Source of the DNA: Diadophis punctatus similis
Taxonomy: Eukaryota; Chordata; Lepidosauria; Squamata; Dipsadidae
NCBI GenBank assembly: GCA_023053685.1
Contig: JALIGW010000013.1
Coordinates: 20,798,501-20,862,500 of the forward strand
DNA: 64,000 nt
Direction of reading: 5' to 3'
Part shown: piece after piece, positions 23,591-34,000 of the stretch
How positions within the stretch are numbered: the stretch's first letter is position 1
How the letters are laid out: each line of letters opens with the position of its first letter
Notes under the pieces: model-generated
The model's input: only the letters and a program-made list of their open reading frames with translations
Database searches by the model: none
Told to the model about the DNA's origin: nothing
Translations under genes and position numbers: made by a program

Positions 23591-23831
23591 CAGCGGTTCT
23601 CAACCTGGGGGTCGCGACCCTTTCACAGGGGTCGGGAGACTTCGGCCGGACTCCGCCATTTGGGTTCTTTTACCCTCTGTGCATGCGCAGAACGCTTTGC
23701 GCATGCGCAGAGGGTAAAAGAACTCAAATGCCGGTGGCGGTCGCGGCGGTCGCGGTGGTTGTGGCGGCGGGTTGGGTTGCAGTGGGGGGGCGGGGCACGG
23801 GGCGCGGCATTAGGAAGGTTGAGAACCACTG
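23591..23831. mobile_element. hAT element with perfect 8-bp duplication and inner hairpin
   Basis: CAGCGGTTCTCAACCTGGGG and GGTTGAGAACCACTG are inverted ends, flanked by TGTTAAAG at 23583-23590 and 23832-23839. Inside, GTTCTTTTACCCTCTGTGCA pairs with TGCGCAGAGGGTAAAAGAAC to form a stem. The CpG-rich right half (GGTCGCGGC) explains the open frames. Confidence 0.95.
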
Positions 23832-25006
23832 TGTTAAAGGATCCTTCTTGACAGTAGTGTATTGTGATAACATAGCAAGTAACTATGCCCACAAGTTTTT
23901 ATTTTTTTTATTTTTTCCTCTATTTTAAAAGAGGACTGTGTTTATTGAGTAAACTTGTGACCATAAAATGAAATGATTTTTGTTAAGGGATGTAATAAAT
24001 AGGGAATCAGCTCAAATCATAATGTAAGTCGGAAGGTAAGGGATCTTATTAATTGGAGACAATGCTTGCTTGTATTTTTTGAATGGAGAACTAAACAGGA
24101 CAATTGCATTGGGAGGTATGAGAACTCAACCCATCTTTACCTAAGTCTGGTTAGGACTAGCAGTAGACAAAACAATTTCTAATTTAAAAAGGGAGAAACC
24201 CCTGGAAAGGCTACAATTTGTAAAGATGCAACATGGCTTGAAAACAATAATAGAAGAAAAAGTAAGCAGCTGTAATTCAGAAAGGAAAACTGAGACAGAT
24301 TGACAGAAGTGGACTGTATCAGTACATACTTTCCCACATTTTAATTAAATTTGGATAAACACTGAGGAATATATGCTGCTTATTTCAAAGGAAGCATGTC
24401 TCAAACCCATAGGACTGCTGGAGACCCTTGACAAATAGGCATATTATCTAATGTTCTTTGCATGGGATGCTCATCTTCAATTATTCAGGAGAGGGTCTGG
24501 CAAAACAACCATGTACACAAAGAACCAAATGTGTTATTGAAAGCTGATATGGCATTTTTTTTAAAGGTACTATAGTGTATTTACCTCAAATAATGCCCTT
24601 TCTTTCTCTTTGCTTCCCTCTCATTCTTTCCTCTTCCAACCCCCGCTGGATACCTCAACAAATTATATATATCAGTTGGTCAACGAATTATATACATCAG
24701 TTACTCGCAGAATCAGAGCATCTTGCTTGAGTATGTTTATAATCCTTGCAAAGAGTGTCTGTTTTCCTTACAATATTAAATGCAGTACTTTTCCCTTAAA
24801 CACCCTACACATCAACTCTACGTCTCAAAGTGTGAGCTACTGTATTACCGGTAGTATTTTTCCTCATTTGTGTACTGACTGCTGTCTGCAGTTAGATAAC
24901 TGGCTTTCATCATAAGCGTTGCTAAATTACTTGTGATATCTGTAGGATCATTGACACATAATGCCATTGATTAAAATGTTACTGAAGTTTAATTTTGCTA
25001 AAATTT

Positions 25007-25590
25007 AATTATACATTTTCCTTGGGAATTGCTACTTTTGAATCTTTGAACGTGCTGGAATTTCTAGCATGTATACACTGTTGAAACAGCGACGTCTTCG
25101 CTGGCTTGGGCATGTTGTGAGAATGGATGATGGGCGGATTCTGAAAGATCTCCTGTATGGTGAACTAGTACAAGGAAAGCGCCCCAGAGGAAGACCACAG
25201 CTGCGATATAAGGATATCTGTAAGAGGGATTTAAAGGCCTTGGGAATGGACATTAACAGCTGGGAAACCTTGACCTCTGATTGTTCAGCTTGGAGGCTAA
25301 AAACGCAGTATGGCCTTCTCCATTTCGAGGAGACACTTGTTCGGCAGGCCGAGGCAGAGAGGCAGTCCCGGAACCAGCAAAATCTGGGGGCCAGGCAGGG
25401 GACAGAATGGATCTGCCCTCAGTGTGAAAGGGATTGCCACTCTTGGATTGGCCTTTTTAGCCACACTAGATGCTGTTCTAGGAACTCTTTTCTAGAAACT
25501 CTTTCCAGAGGACGATACCATAGTTTTTCGAGACTGAAGGTTGCCAATGAATTATATATTTTCCTTGGGAATTGCTACTTTTGAATCTTT
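25007..25590 (+). mobile_element. Non-LTR retrotransposon 3' tail flanked by an unusually long direct repeat
   Basis: An open frame encodes the C-terminus of a LINE polyprotein: RRLRWLGHVVRMDDGRILKD, KRPRGRPQLRYKD, and a cysteine/histidine cluster (CPQCERDCHSWIG...HTRC). The insert is flanked at 25007-25047 and 25550-25590 by a 41-nt direct repeat with one mismatch. The frame is intact for about 140 codons but lacks RT and endonuclease. The exact LINE clade was not determined. Confidence 0.8.
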
Positions 25591-26152
25591 TAAATGTTTC
25601 ATGGGACTGTGTATTTCAGTGTTGAAGTTTTGTTACTGCTGTTCGCAGGGATGCTATGGATAATAAACTGAAATTTCTTCTGTTTATATTCTTTTTCATA
25701 TTGAAGTGTCTGCTCTGGATGATTTACTTTCTGGCCTGCTGAGAGGATGTAGTGGTAATGATAGCAGAATCCGGTTCAGTTGCCAATTTCTCTAACCACA
25801 AGTAAGTCTCTAACAATAGCATACAAACATTACCTTGGCATTTTTATTTAAAACTATGTTTCTTTAAGTTATATTTATGGTTTGGAAATGTGGGTAAATG
25901 ACTGTACATCTATGTATAGACCTGTTCATTTGTTACACAACCAGAGTTTTTTCAGTTAATGTTTCAGATAATCCCCATCAACATCTCTGAAATTGCTCTA
26001 CAGTAGAGAAGTTGTGGTGAATAATACTGTATGTCTTTTGGCTTCCAGGTATTTCTTTACTTTGCTATTGTAAAGTTGTGTGAATGCCAGCACTCACAAT
26101 TCCATACATTCAAAGACTGTTCTTCACATACTTCGAGTGTGAATGTCTCCAG

Positions 26153-26192
26153 GAGAAAGATGTCAGTTCAATGATGTCAGAGAGGATCATGG
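26153..26192 (+). CDS. Candidate upstream STAG exon (uncertain)
   Basis: A 40-nt stretch between GTCTCCAG and GTGAGT stays open in the phase needed to join exon 28852-28936 (two bases left over, plus one). It has no ATG in that frame, so a further upstream exon would be needed. It may equally be 5' UTR or a chance match. Confidence 0.25.
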
Positions 26193-26592
26193 GTGAGTAC
26201 TTAGCCAACCCTGATGCCTAAACACACCATTCTATTCAGTTAGGGGAAAAAAATAAAGCTCTGATTTTAAAAAGTACTTTATTTATTTACTGTAAATAAG
26301 AGAACCAGCCTCTTCATCCAAAGTAATTGTTTTTCCCTCAAAGGAGAAAAGAGCAATGACTTCTCTGCCTACATTCGACACTACACTCACATTGTAGTTG
26401 GTTGGGAACATTTGCTATACCGCTTAGAATAGATGTCTCGATCCTGAATTCGCAGCAGGGAAGGAGATAGAAGGATGATTATATATAGGATACAAACAGT
26501 ATTGGTTCTCTGGACCTTTTGCCTATATTTGCTTGTGTTGTCTATGGCCAGAATAAGGAAGGAATACAGAATACATGGATAGGGACAGATTG

Positions 26593-26699
26593 GATGGGGA
26601 GGGAGGGAGGGAGGGAGGGAGAGAAGGGGAGGGGGAGAGGGAGGGAAGGAGGGAGAGAGAGAGAGAGAGAAAGAAAGAAAAGAAAGAAAGAAAGAAAGA
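26593..26699 (+). repeat. Purine microsatellite (GGGA, GA, AAAG)
   Basis: A compound GGGA, GAGA then GAAA run. It gives artefactual Arg/Glu and Ser/Leu frames. Confidence 0.95.
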
Positions 26700-27008
26700 T
26701 AAACAGCAAGTCAAATTAGATTTTTCCTTTCCTTGTGGGATATGTGAATGAGCAGGGGAATTTGGTGAGAGGGGAACAAGATTGGAAGGCTAGAAATGAT
26801 TGTCCATAGAGCTATGAGAAATGTTAACAAAAGTCAAGTGAAAGGTCTCCTGTGCCTACCACTTTTCCCACCGAAAACAAATGCATTATAAATCTGGAAT
26901 AGAAGTAAATCATAAAAGTAGTTAATTTCAACCAAAAATGTTAAGCCTCACCATCCTGGCGCAGCTTCTCCATTGTGAAGTATGTGTCTGTTGCCAAAGC
27001 CTTGTGTA

Positions 27009-27397
27009 CAAGTAGTCCTCGACTTAACAACAGTTCATTTAATGACTGTTCAAAGTTACAATGGCACTGAAAAAAGTGACTTATGATCATTTTTCACAGT
27101 TACGGCCTTTGCAGCATTTCCCTGATCATGTGATCAAAATTCAAATGCTTGACAGCCGATTCATATTTATGACCCTTCCAAGGTCATGTGATCACCTTTT
27201 GCAACCTTCTGACAAGCAAAGTCAATGAGCAAGCCAGATTCACTTAAAAACCGGGTTACTAACATATCAACTGCAGTGATTCACTTAACAATGGAGGCAA
27301 GAAAGGTTGTAAAATGGAGCAAAACTCACTTAACAAATGTCTCACTTAACAACATAAATTTTGGGCTCAATTGTGGTCATAAGTCGATGACTACCTG
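27009..27397. mobile_element. TA-flanked MITE (mariner-like), well-preserved copy
   Basis: CAAGTAGTCCTCGACTTAAC and GTCATAAGTCGATGACTACCTG form the inverted ends, each next to TA. The interior contains AAAAAAGTGACTTATGATC and TTGGGCTCAATTGTGGTCAT. It is the best copy of the family in the window. Confidence 0.85.
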
Positions 27398-28080
27398 TAT
27401 CTGTTACTTAATGTAACAGGTGCCTTGATGAAAGACAGGCCTAAATTGAATGGGAACCTGGAAAAAACCCTCAGTTTGGCTTTCTTTTATTGTAATAACT
27501 CATAATTCGACAATTCCATTTGCAATAAGAACAACATTGTAAGCAGTCTCAGATACCATTTTAAGTTTTTACATAGTGGCATTTGAGCATACTGTGAAAT
27601 AAATATGAAACCTAAACTTATCTAGCACATTCAAAACAACGGTTTGGGAAAAATCATTTTGAAGGTGCTTCAGATTTAGAATTATTTTTGGTTGTACTTT
27701 TGGGATTTTACCATCTGCTTACACATGTCATTGCTTTTGTCTTTAATAATATAGTAAATTAGAATTTGACTAAGCATCAATTATAATATTCCTACTATCA
27801 AGTCAGCTGAATGGAATTTGAGGCATTCTAGATGCAAATTTCATACCTTATCCTAATTTATTCTGATTGAATGTATATAAGCACTTCTTCAGACTAAATA
27901 AGATAATTGGACAGTGAGACAGACAGTGTTTGGAATTGCTGCCTCATTTTTCTCCCGAAAAGGAAATCAAGCCCGAATTAAAGATTGTTACCTGCATGTT
28001 AGCCTATGTTAAACAAGATTGTGGAAATTTTTATTGAAATACTAACATAACACTGTTGGTAGTTTTATTATGGAACCAAT

Positions 28081-28310
28081 CTATATATATATAAAAGCCA
28101 AATACCACTCACTCATCACGAAATCTACAGAACTGTAAAGCCTACAAACTTGAAACTTGGCATGTATGTTCCTCTTGGCTTCTAGGTACTTGCTAAGAAA
28201 GGATTTTTCAAAATGACCATCAGATCATTAGTATTTCTTATATACAGTATTATATCAACACGCTCTGATACTAAGGAGTTAGACGGTCTAACGTTAGACA
28301 TGGGCATGGC
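28081..28310 (+). repeat. AT-start repeat, possibly a Helitron-like 5' end
   Basis: TCTATATATATATAAAAGCC followed by AAATACCACTCACTCATCAC is a common reptile repeat beginning. The TC...ATAAAA start is compatible with a Helitron end, but no 3' hairpin-CTRR was identified. Confidence 0.4.
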
Positions 28311-28654
28311 CAATGTTTCCTGAAGCCTGGGGAGGGCAAAAAACGGCCCAATGGCCCAACCAGAAGTTTGTTTCTGAACTTCCGGTAAGCCCGTTGGGCC
28401 TGTTTTTCACCATCCACAGGCTCCGGAGGCTTTCCTGAAGCCTGGGGAGAGCGAAAAATGGCCCAACAGGTCTACTGGAAGTCCGAAGACTTCAGTGAGG
28501 TCTGCGCAAATGAGTGGGGTGGGGGCAGCGCGGGGGTTGTGAGCACGTGCGCGGGGTGGAGGGCATTGCATTATGGGTGTGGGCACATGGGCACGCGCGC
28601 TATCGCGTGTGCGTGCGCCCTTTTGGCACCCGAGCAAAAAAAGGTTCATCACTG
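28310..28654. repeat. Right part of a hAT element related to 62017-62554
   Basis: It ends TTTTGGCACCCGAGC...GGTTCATCACTG, matching the GGTTCGCCACCAC end of the 62017 element. Internally CCTGAAGCCTGGGGAG occurs twice and GAACTTCCGG once. The left terminus is missing. Confidence 0.6.
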
Positions 28655-28851
28655 CTCTAGGCAAATATTGATGTATTATTTGTTTTAAGAAAGCAGCTTT
28701 TGAGTATCACTTCTAATGTATTTTTTCTTTTTGGTGGATACATTGATTTAGCTAGCAATCTCTTTAATAAGATTACAGAATAGTATTCTCTACTCTTTTA
28801 AATGTTCATACCTCATCTGAGTTTTTCTTATGTTTTTAAAATTATGTTCAG

Positions 28852-28936
28852 AGAAAATGGAATCCAAGACGAGGTTGCCCCTGAAACCACTACACAAAAT
28901 GGGAATTGCTTGAGAAATAGCAACACTGAAGTTTTT
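28852..28936 (+). CDS. STAG exon a: acidic N-terminal tail
   Basis: The 85-nt exon lies between TATGTTCAG and GTAAGT. It encodes [20 protein letters not shown] then RNSNTEVF. The TEV + KGKRK junction with the next exon recalls the STAG1 N-terminus, which supports this exon despite its low conservation. Confidence 0.75.
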
Positions 28937-30764
28937 GTAAGTGCTATGATTTCTAACTTCATAAAATTAGATGGGAAAAAATGGAATTTGATCTTGAACC
29001 TCACTGGGTGCAGTTTATAGCTTAAAACCATATTGGGGGGCGCTATCAATTTAATATATTTAAGTTCAAGGGTATGTCTAGAGTTGACCTATACTACTAT
29101 TAATGTGAAATGGTTACATTTTGTAAATGCCCATATAGGTTGTCCTCACTTAACAACACTAATTGGAAATAAGACTTTCCTTCAGTAAGTGAAGCAGTTG
29201 TTAGTGAAACATCTGACTGTACCACTTAGCAATAGCAGTTCTGGTAACAGCATTGTAACTACAAAAAAATCCTGAACAAATGTTTAAGTGAGGACTGTCT
29301 GTAAATATATTTCCTATATCTACACCCCCTCCCAGTGAAATTGAGCACTCCTCCCAGCTGATAATGCTGGATCAATGTAGTTGGTACCTCTGTATCTACT
29401 TTTTAACAGTTCTGTCAAGGAATTTGTCCCTTCATACTGTTCCTGTGTCATGGAGTGGATTTCATCTTTATCATTTTAGAAAGGGAAAAGAAAAGTCCGA
29501 GAACAATGTGAAAACAGAAGAAGAAACTCTTCCAGTAGTAGACGATCAAGCCAGCTGCAAAATGGAGAAGTGGTTGAGGCCGTTACATTGTTTGAGGTGG
29601 TCAGTATGGGGAAAAGAGCTATGCAGGTACATCTACATATTTTCTGGATTGACTGGACATCTATAAATTAAACTGTTCATGAAAACTTGTTGCTTTTCTC
29701 TCTCTTATTTCACTGTTGAGATATGCCATTTTTTAGTTTTTAATCTGTTTTTTTTTTTTTTTGCAATCTGGTTCAGCCTGTGGTAGATGACTGGATTGAA
29801 GCCTACAAAAAAGATAGAGATGTGGCACTTCTGGATCTCATTAACTTCTTCATTCAGTGTTCAGGCTGTCAAGGTAAAAATCCTTTTTCTACATTACAAA
29901 GAGAGACAATGATTAAAATATATTTTCACTATACATTAAAATCTTGTTTTCAATGCAGGATTATATTGTATTTGTTGATGATTGGTCCAGGTAGACATAA
30001 GGGTGGACAGAAACTTGCAAAAATGGGAAGCATCCATTCTTAGACTAGAAGAACCACTATTGTATGCATACATGAACAAATGTTTCCTAATCTCAAGGTT
30101 GGGAAGAAAAATTCAATATTTTTATTTTTTTAATGAATTTCTTATTTTTTGTTCACAAAGTTAAAATACAAACTCCAAACGAGGAAAAAATACAAGAACA
30201 AAACAAAACTAAACAAAACATGGAAAAATGTTCATAAATAAAACCAAAACATACACATAGAATGTCGCCCCTTATTGAATACTGATAAATATATTTCAAC
30301 AATAATAGTTCCCTCCTCGCTTGTGAAACAGGCCCACAATGTTATGAACTTCTACAACTCAGTTTACCCAGCTAATTTGACCTGGCATCTACAGTATCTA
30401 CTACAGGGGTCCTCAAACTTTTTAAACAGGGGACCAATTCACAATCCCTCAGACTGTTGGGGGGGCCGGACCAGCTGGTGGGTGTGGCTAGGTGGTCGTG
30501 TGACTGGGTGGGCGTGGCTAGGTCATGTGACTGGGTGGGCGTGGCCAATTTAACAGTCCATTAAGCATTAAATAATGCACACAAATGAAACTTTTATTTG
30601 TTTTGCTCCTGGGGCTATTTTATTTGCTTTTGTTTGCATGTTGCTCTTTTGGTTGACTTTTCTTTTTACTAGATTATTTTTTCAGTTGTTTAGGAGTCTA
30701 GTGGTCTACTTCAGGAAACTCAGTTTTGCAGCAGTTCTTCTCAGCCCCAACGAGCTTGAGAAAT

Positions 30765-30838
<74 letters not shown>

Positions 30839-30980
30839 CTCCTCCTCCTCCCTCTCTCCCTCTCTCCCTCTCTCCCTCTTTCTATCTTTCCCTTTCTTTC
30901 TTTCTCTCTCTCTCTCTTTCTGTCTCTCTCTCTCTCCCTCTCTCTCCCTCTGTCTCTCTCTGTCTCTCTGTCTCTCTGTG

Positions 30981-31071
<91 letters not shown>

Positions 31072-34000
31072 CTATCTTCTGGAGATGGGGAGGTGAAAAA
31101 CAGGCAGTTTTCCCCCATTTTTTGGCCACCTGGGGCATCTGTGCGCCCCATTTTCACCTTTCCCGCCTCCAGCAGCATTCTGCAGGCCAAAAAAGGCAAA
31201 AATGGCCCATTTTTTGGGCCAAATGGGCCGTTTTCGCCCTTTTTTTGGCCACCTGGGGCATCTGTGTGCTCCATTTTTCACCTCCCACCTCCAGCAGCAT
31301 TCTGCAGGCCAAAAACGAGCGAAAACAACCCTTTTTGGGGGCCAAAAATGGGTTATTTTCACAATTTTTTGGTCTCCGTGCACCCCATTTTTCACCTCCT
31401 CCGCCTCTAGGAACATTCTGCAGGCCAAAATTGTTAACCTTACCTTTCAATTCCAGCCCGCAGGGCTCGCGAAGGTAATTCCTGTGCTCGGCCAAAGGGT
31501 GGGCAGGGCGATGTGGGCGGGGAAGCCTCGTGGTCCTGCGCAGGCCGGATTAATGGCTTCGGCGGGCCGCAGTTTGAGGACCCATGAACTACTATATTAA
31601 AAAAAAACAGTTAACTGGTAAACTGAATAACAAAGTTGCCTTATAATGCTCCCTTAACAATCTATTATCGTATTTAACTCCATAAAGTCCATAATGGCTT
31701 CTAATCTACCATGAACCACTGCAATCATCTGTGATAAGTCCAAGATTAAATATTATTTATCCTCCTTAATGATAAAACTTTTCTTTACATTTTTATCTGG
31801 GATCTTTCCCAGCAATTGCATCTCATTCCCCAAAGTCATAAATCTCTGTTATACCGTATTTATCGGCGTATAACACGCAGTTTTAAATCTAAAATTACCA
31901 GCCAAAACCCTACCTGCGTGTTATACGCTGGGTCGCAGCTGATGCCGGCGTATAAGACGACTTTTTACCCCTTGAAAATCTCCTCAAAAATCGGGGGTCG
32001 TCTTATACGCCGGGTACTAAAACTTCCGAGCTGGGGGCAGCTCAAAAACGGCCGCGGGCGCATCCCTGCTGTTCTCCGGCCAAGCGGGCGAAGGAGCCCT
32101 GGAGCCCCGACGCCGCTCTGCATCTCGGTCTCTTCGGGCTTGTCCGGCAGCCTGCTGGGAAGGCTGCGACGCAGGGAGGGAAGGAGCTGCTATTGCCGCT
32201 CTGGCATGTCTCCCCGGTCACTGGCTGTACCGGGGAGCCGCGTCCTTGTTAACAATGGAGACGCGCGGAGCAGAGGCGCCTGGCGAGCGAGGCGAGTGGC
32301 TGCATCGGCGGCAGGCTCCTGCCCGTGTCTCCCGCCCGCCCGCCTCTCATTCTTTTAAATGCTAAGGCAAGAGGCGGGCAGGCGGGCGGGAGACGCGGGC
32401 AGGAGCCTGCCGCCGATGCAGCCACTCGCCTCGCTCGCCAGGCGCCTCTGCTCCGCGCAGCGTCTCCATTGTTAACAAGGACGCGGCTCCCCGGTACAGC
32501 CACAGTGACCGGGGAGACATGCCAGAGCGGCAATAGCAACTCCTTCCCTCCCTGCGTCGCAGCCTTCCCAGCAGGCTGCCGGACAAGCCCGAAGAGACCG
32601 AGATGCAGAGCGGCGTCGGGGCTCCAGGCCTCCTTCACCCGCTTGGCCGGAGAACAGCAGGGATGCTGCCGCGGTCGGGGACTCAGTCGGGTGGCTGCAG
32701 CCCCGTGGGAGACGGCAACAGAGGTTCCTTCTGGACTTCAAAAAAATAAGACCTCCCCGAAAATGAAAAGAAAATGAGTCTTATTTTCGGGGAAACACAG
32801 TAAATGTATTTTACTTACCATGTGTGTCCACTAATAAGATCTAAAACTGTTCCTTGTAAATAGAGAAATCAACCCATTCAAGACCAGTTTAGCTTTTAGC
32901 CATGCAAATCAGATTGATTGTCAGATCCCTCCATCCTAGGGAATCATATCCCCAGTGTCAATATAACACAACACTTTTCTTATTTAGTAGAAATGCTTTG
33001 TTTGGAAAAATAAAACTTAAAAGGTGAGTTTCTATTACAGCAAGACATGTTTACCTGAATCCCTGCTATAATTAGTAATGAGTTAGATGACAATTGAACC
33101 AGATAAAATAAAAGTAATTTGTTGAAGGATTACAATTCAAGGTAGGTAGTACTCCTTCTGTTTTGAATAGGATTGTAGTGATAGAAATAATAATATATAT
33201 GTTAATTTAATATAAAACTACACTCTTATAGTACAAGTAGAAAAATTTCGTTTTGGGTTAACCATATGCAAACAAAAATTTGGTTAAGTTGTATTTTGGG
33301 AGTACTGTATTTCATTCTTGTCAAGAGAGAAAAGAAAATACGCTAATTTTGTTTAAGTAATAGAAGTATAAAACATTTTTTGGGAATATATTAGTCTTGA
33401 ATATTTTAAAATTTTATTATTCTGATACAAGGGTTCTCAGACTATCAGAGTTATCTACATCAAACCTGGTGCTAAGCACAGCTTATGAGAGAAGACATCA
33501 AGATAAAGCATACCAATTATCCATAGCTTTCATGCCTTAGGTAAAAATGATTCTTGATAAAGAGAAAACATAACTCTGAATTTCGCACTCTTGGGTGTAA
33601 CTGAAAATACTATGATTTCAGGAACTATCATTGTCATATTAACATTTTTGTTACTTTCTAAAAGGACACAATTTAAGAAATGAATAGCACAGATGCCTTT
33701 TAGCAGAAAATAATTTTGTAGAACCTTTCTTCTTGTGTTTTATTCTGTGGTAGCGTCCAGAGAAGAGGAGCCAGTATAATTCTGTATCATGTTCAAAATG
33801 TGATGAAGGCAAAAAAGAAATAAATAGTGGAAAACCCACAGTTTCTACAATAGGGAGTTATAGGGACTTATAGGGAGAGGACTAATATTCCTAATCTTTT
33901 TTGCATGGGAAGAAAGCTTTTTCCTATGGGAGGAAAGCTTTTTCCTATGTGCTAATATATTTTCTCAAGAAACAAAATTCCTAAAATGAATCAGTATAAG

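Larger units (their letters stand above)
30414..31586. mobile_element. hAT element swollen by microsatellites and a tandem repeat
   Basis: CAGGGGTCCTCAAACTTTTT and CCGCAGTTTGAGGACCCATG are inverted ends; the flanks ATCTACTA and AACTACTA (7 of 8) are the target duplication. Inside are CT repeats (30769-30833), mixed CTCC/TTTC, TCTA repeats (30983-31068), and three units of about 125 bp sharing TCTGCAGGCCAAAA. The 250-residue frame is pure low complexity. Confidence 0.9.

Noticed and set aside
25069..25584. 171-residue frame as a host zinc-finger gene
   Set aside because: The RRLRWLGHV..MDDGR and Cys/His patterns are those of a LINE C-terminus, and the insert is bounded by a direct repeat.
31118..31430. 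CRISPR-like direct repeats
   Set aside because: Units are long, diverged and contiguous without uniform spacers, in a vertebrate transposon.
30726..31478. 250-residue open frame rich in Ser, Leu, Ile and Tyr
   Set aside because: Translation of CT and TCTA repeats plus the 125-bp tandem units inside a hAT element.
31816..32777. Overlapping frames of 150-180 residues on both strands
   Set aside because: They arise from the GC-rich fold-back; the same peptide is read from each arm, as expected of a palindrome and not of a gene.
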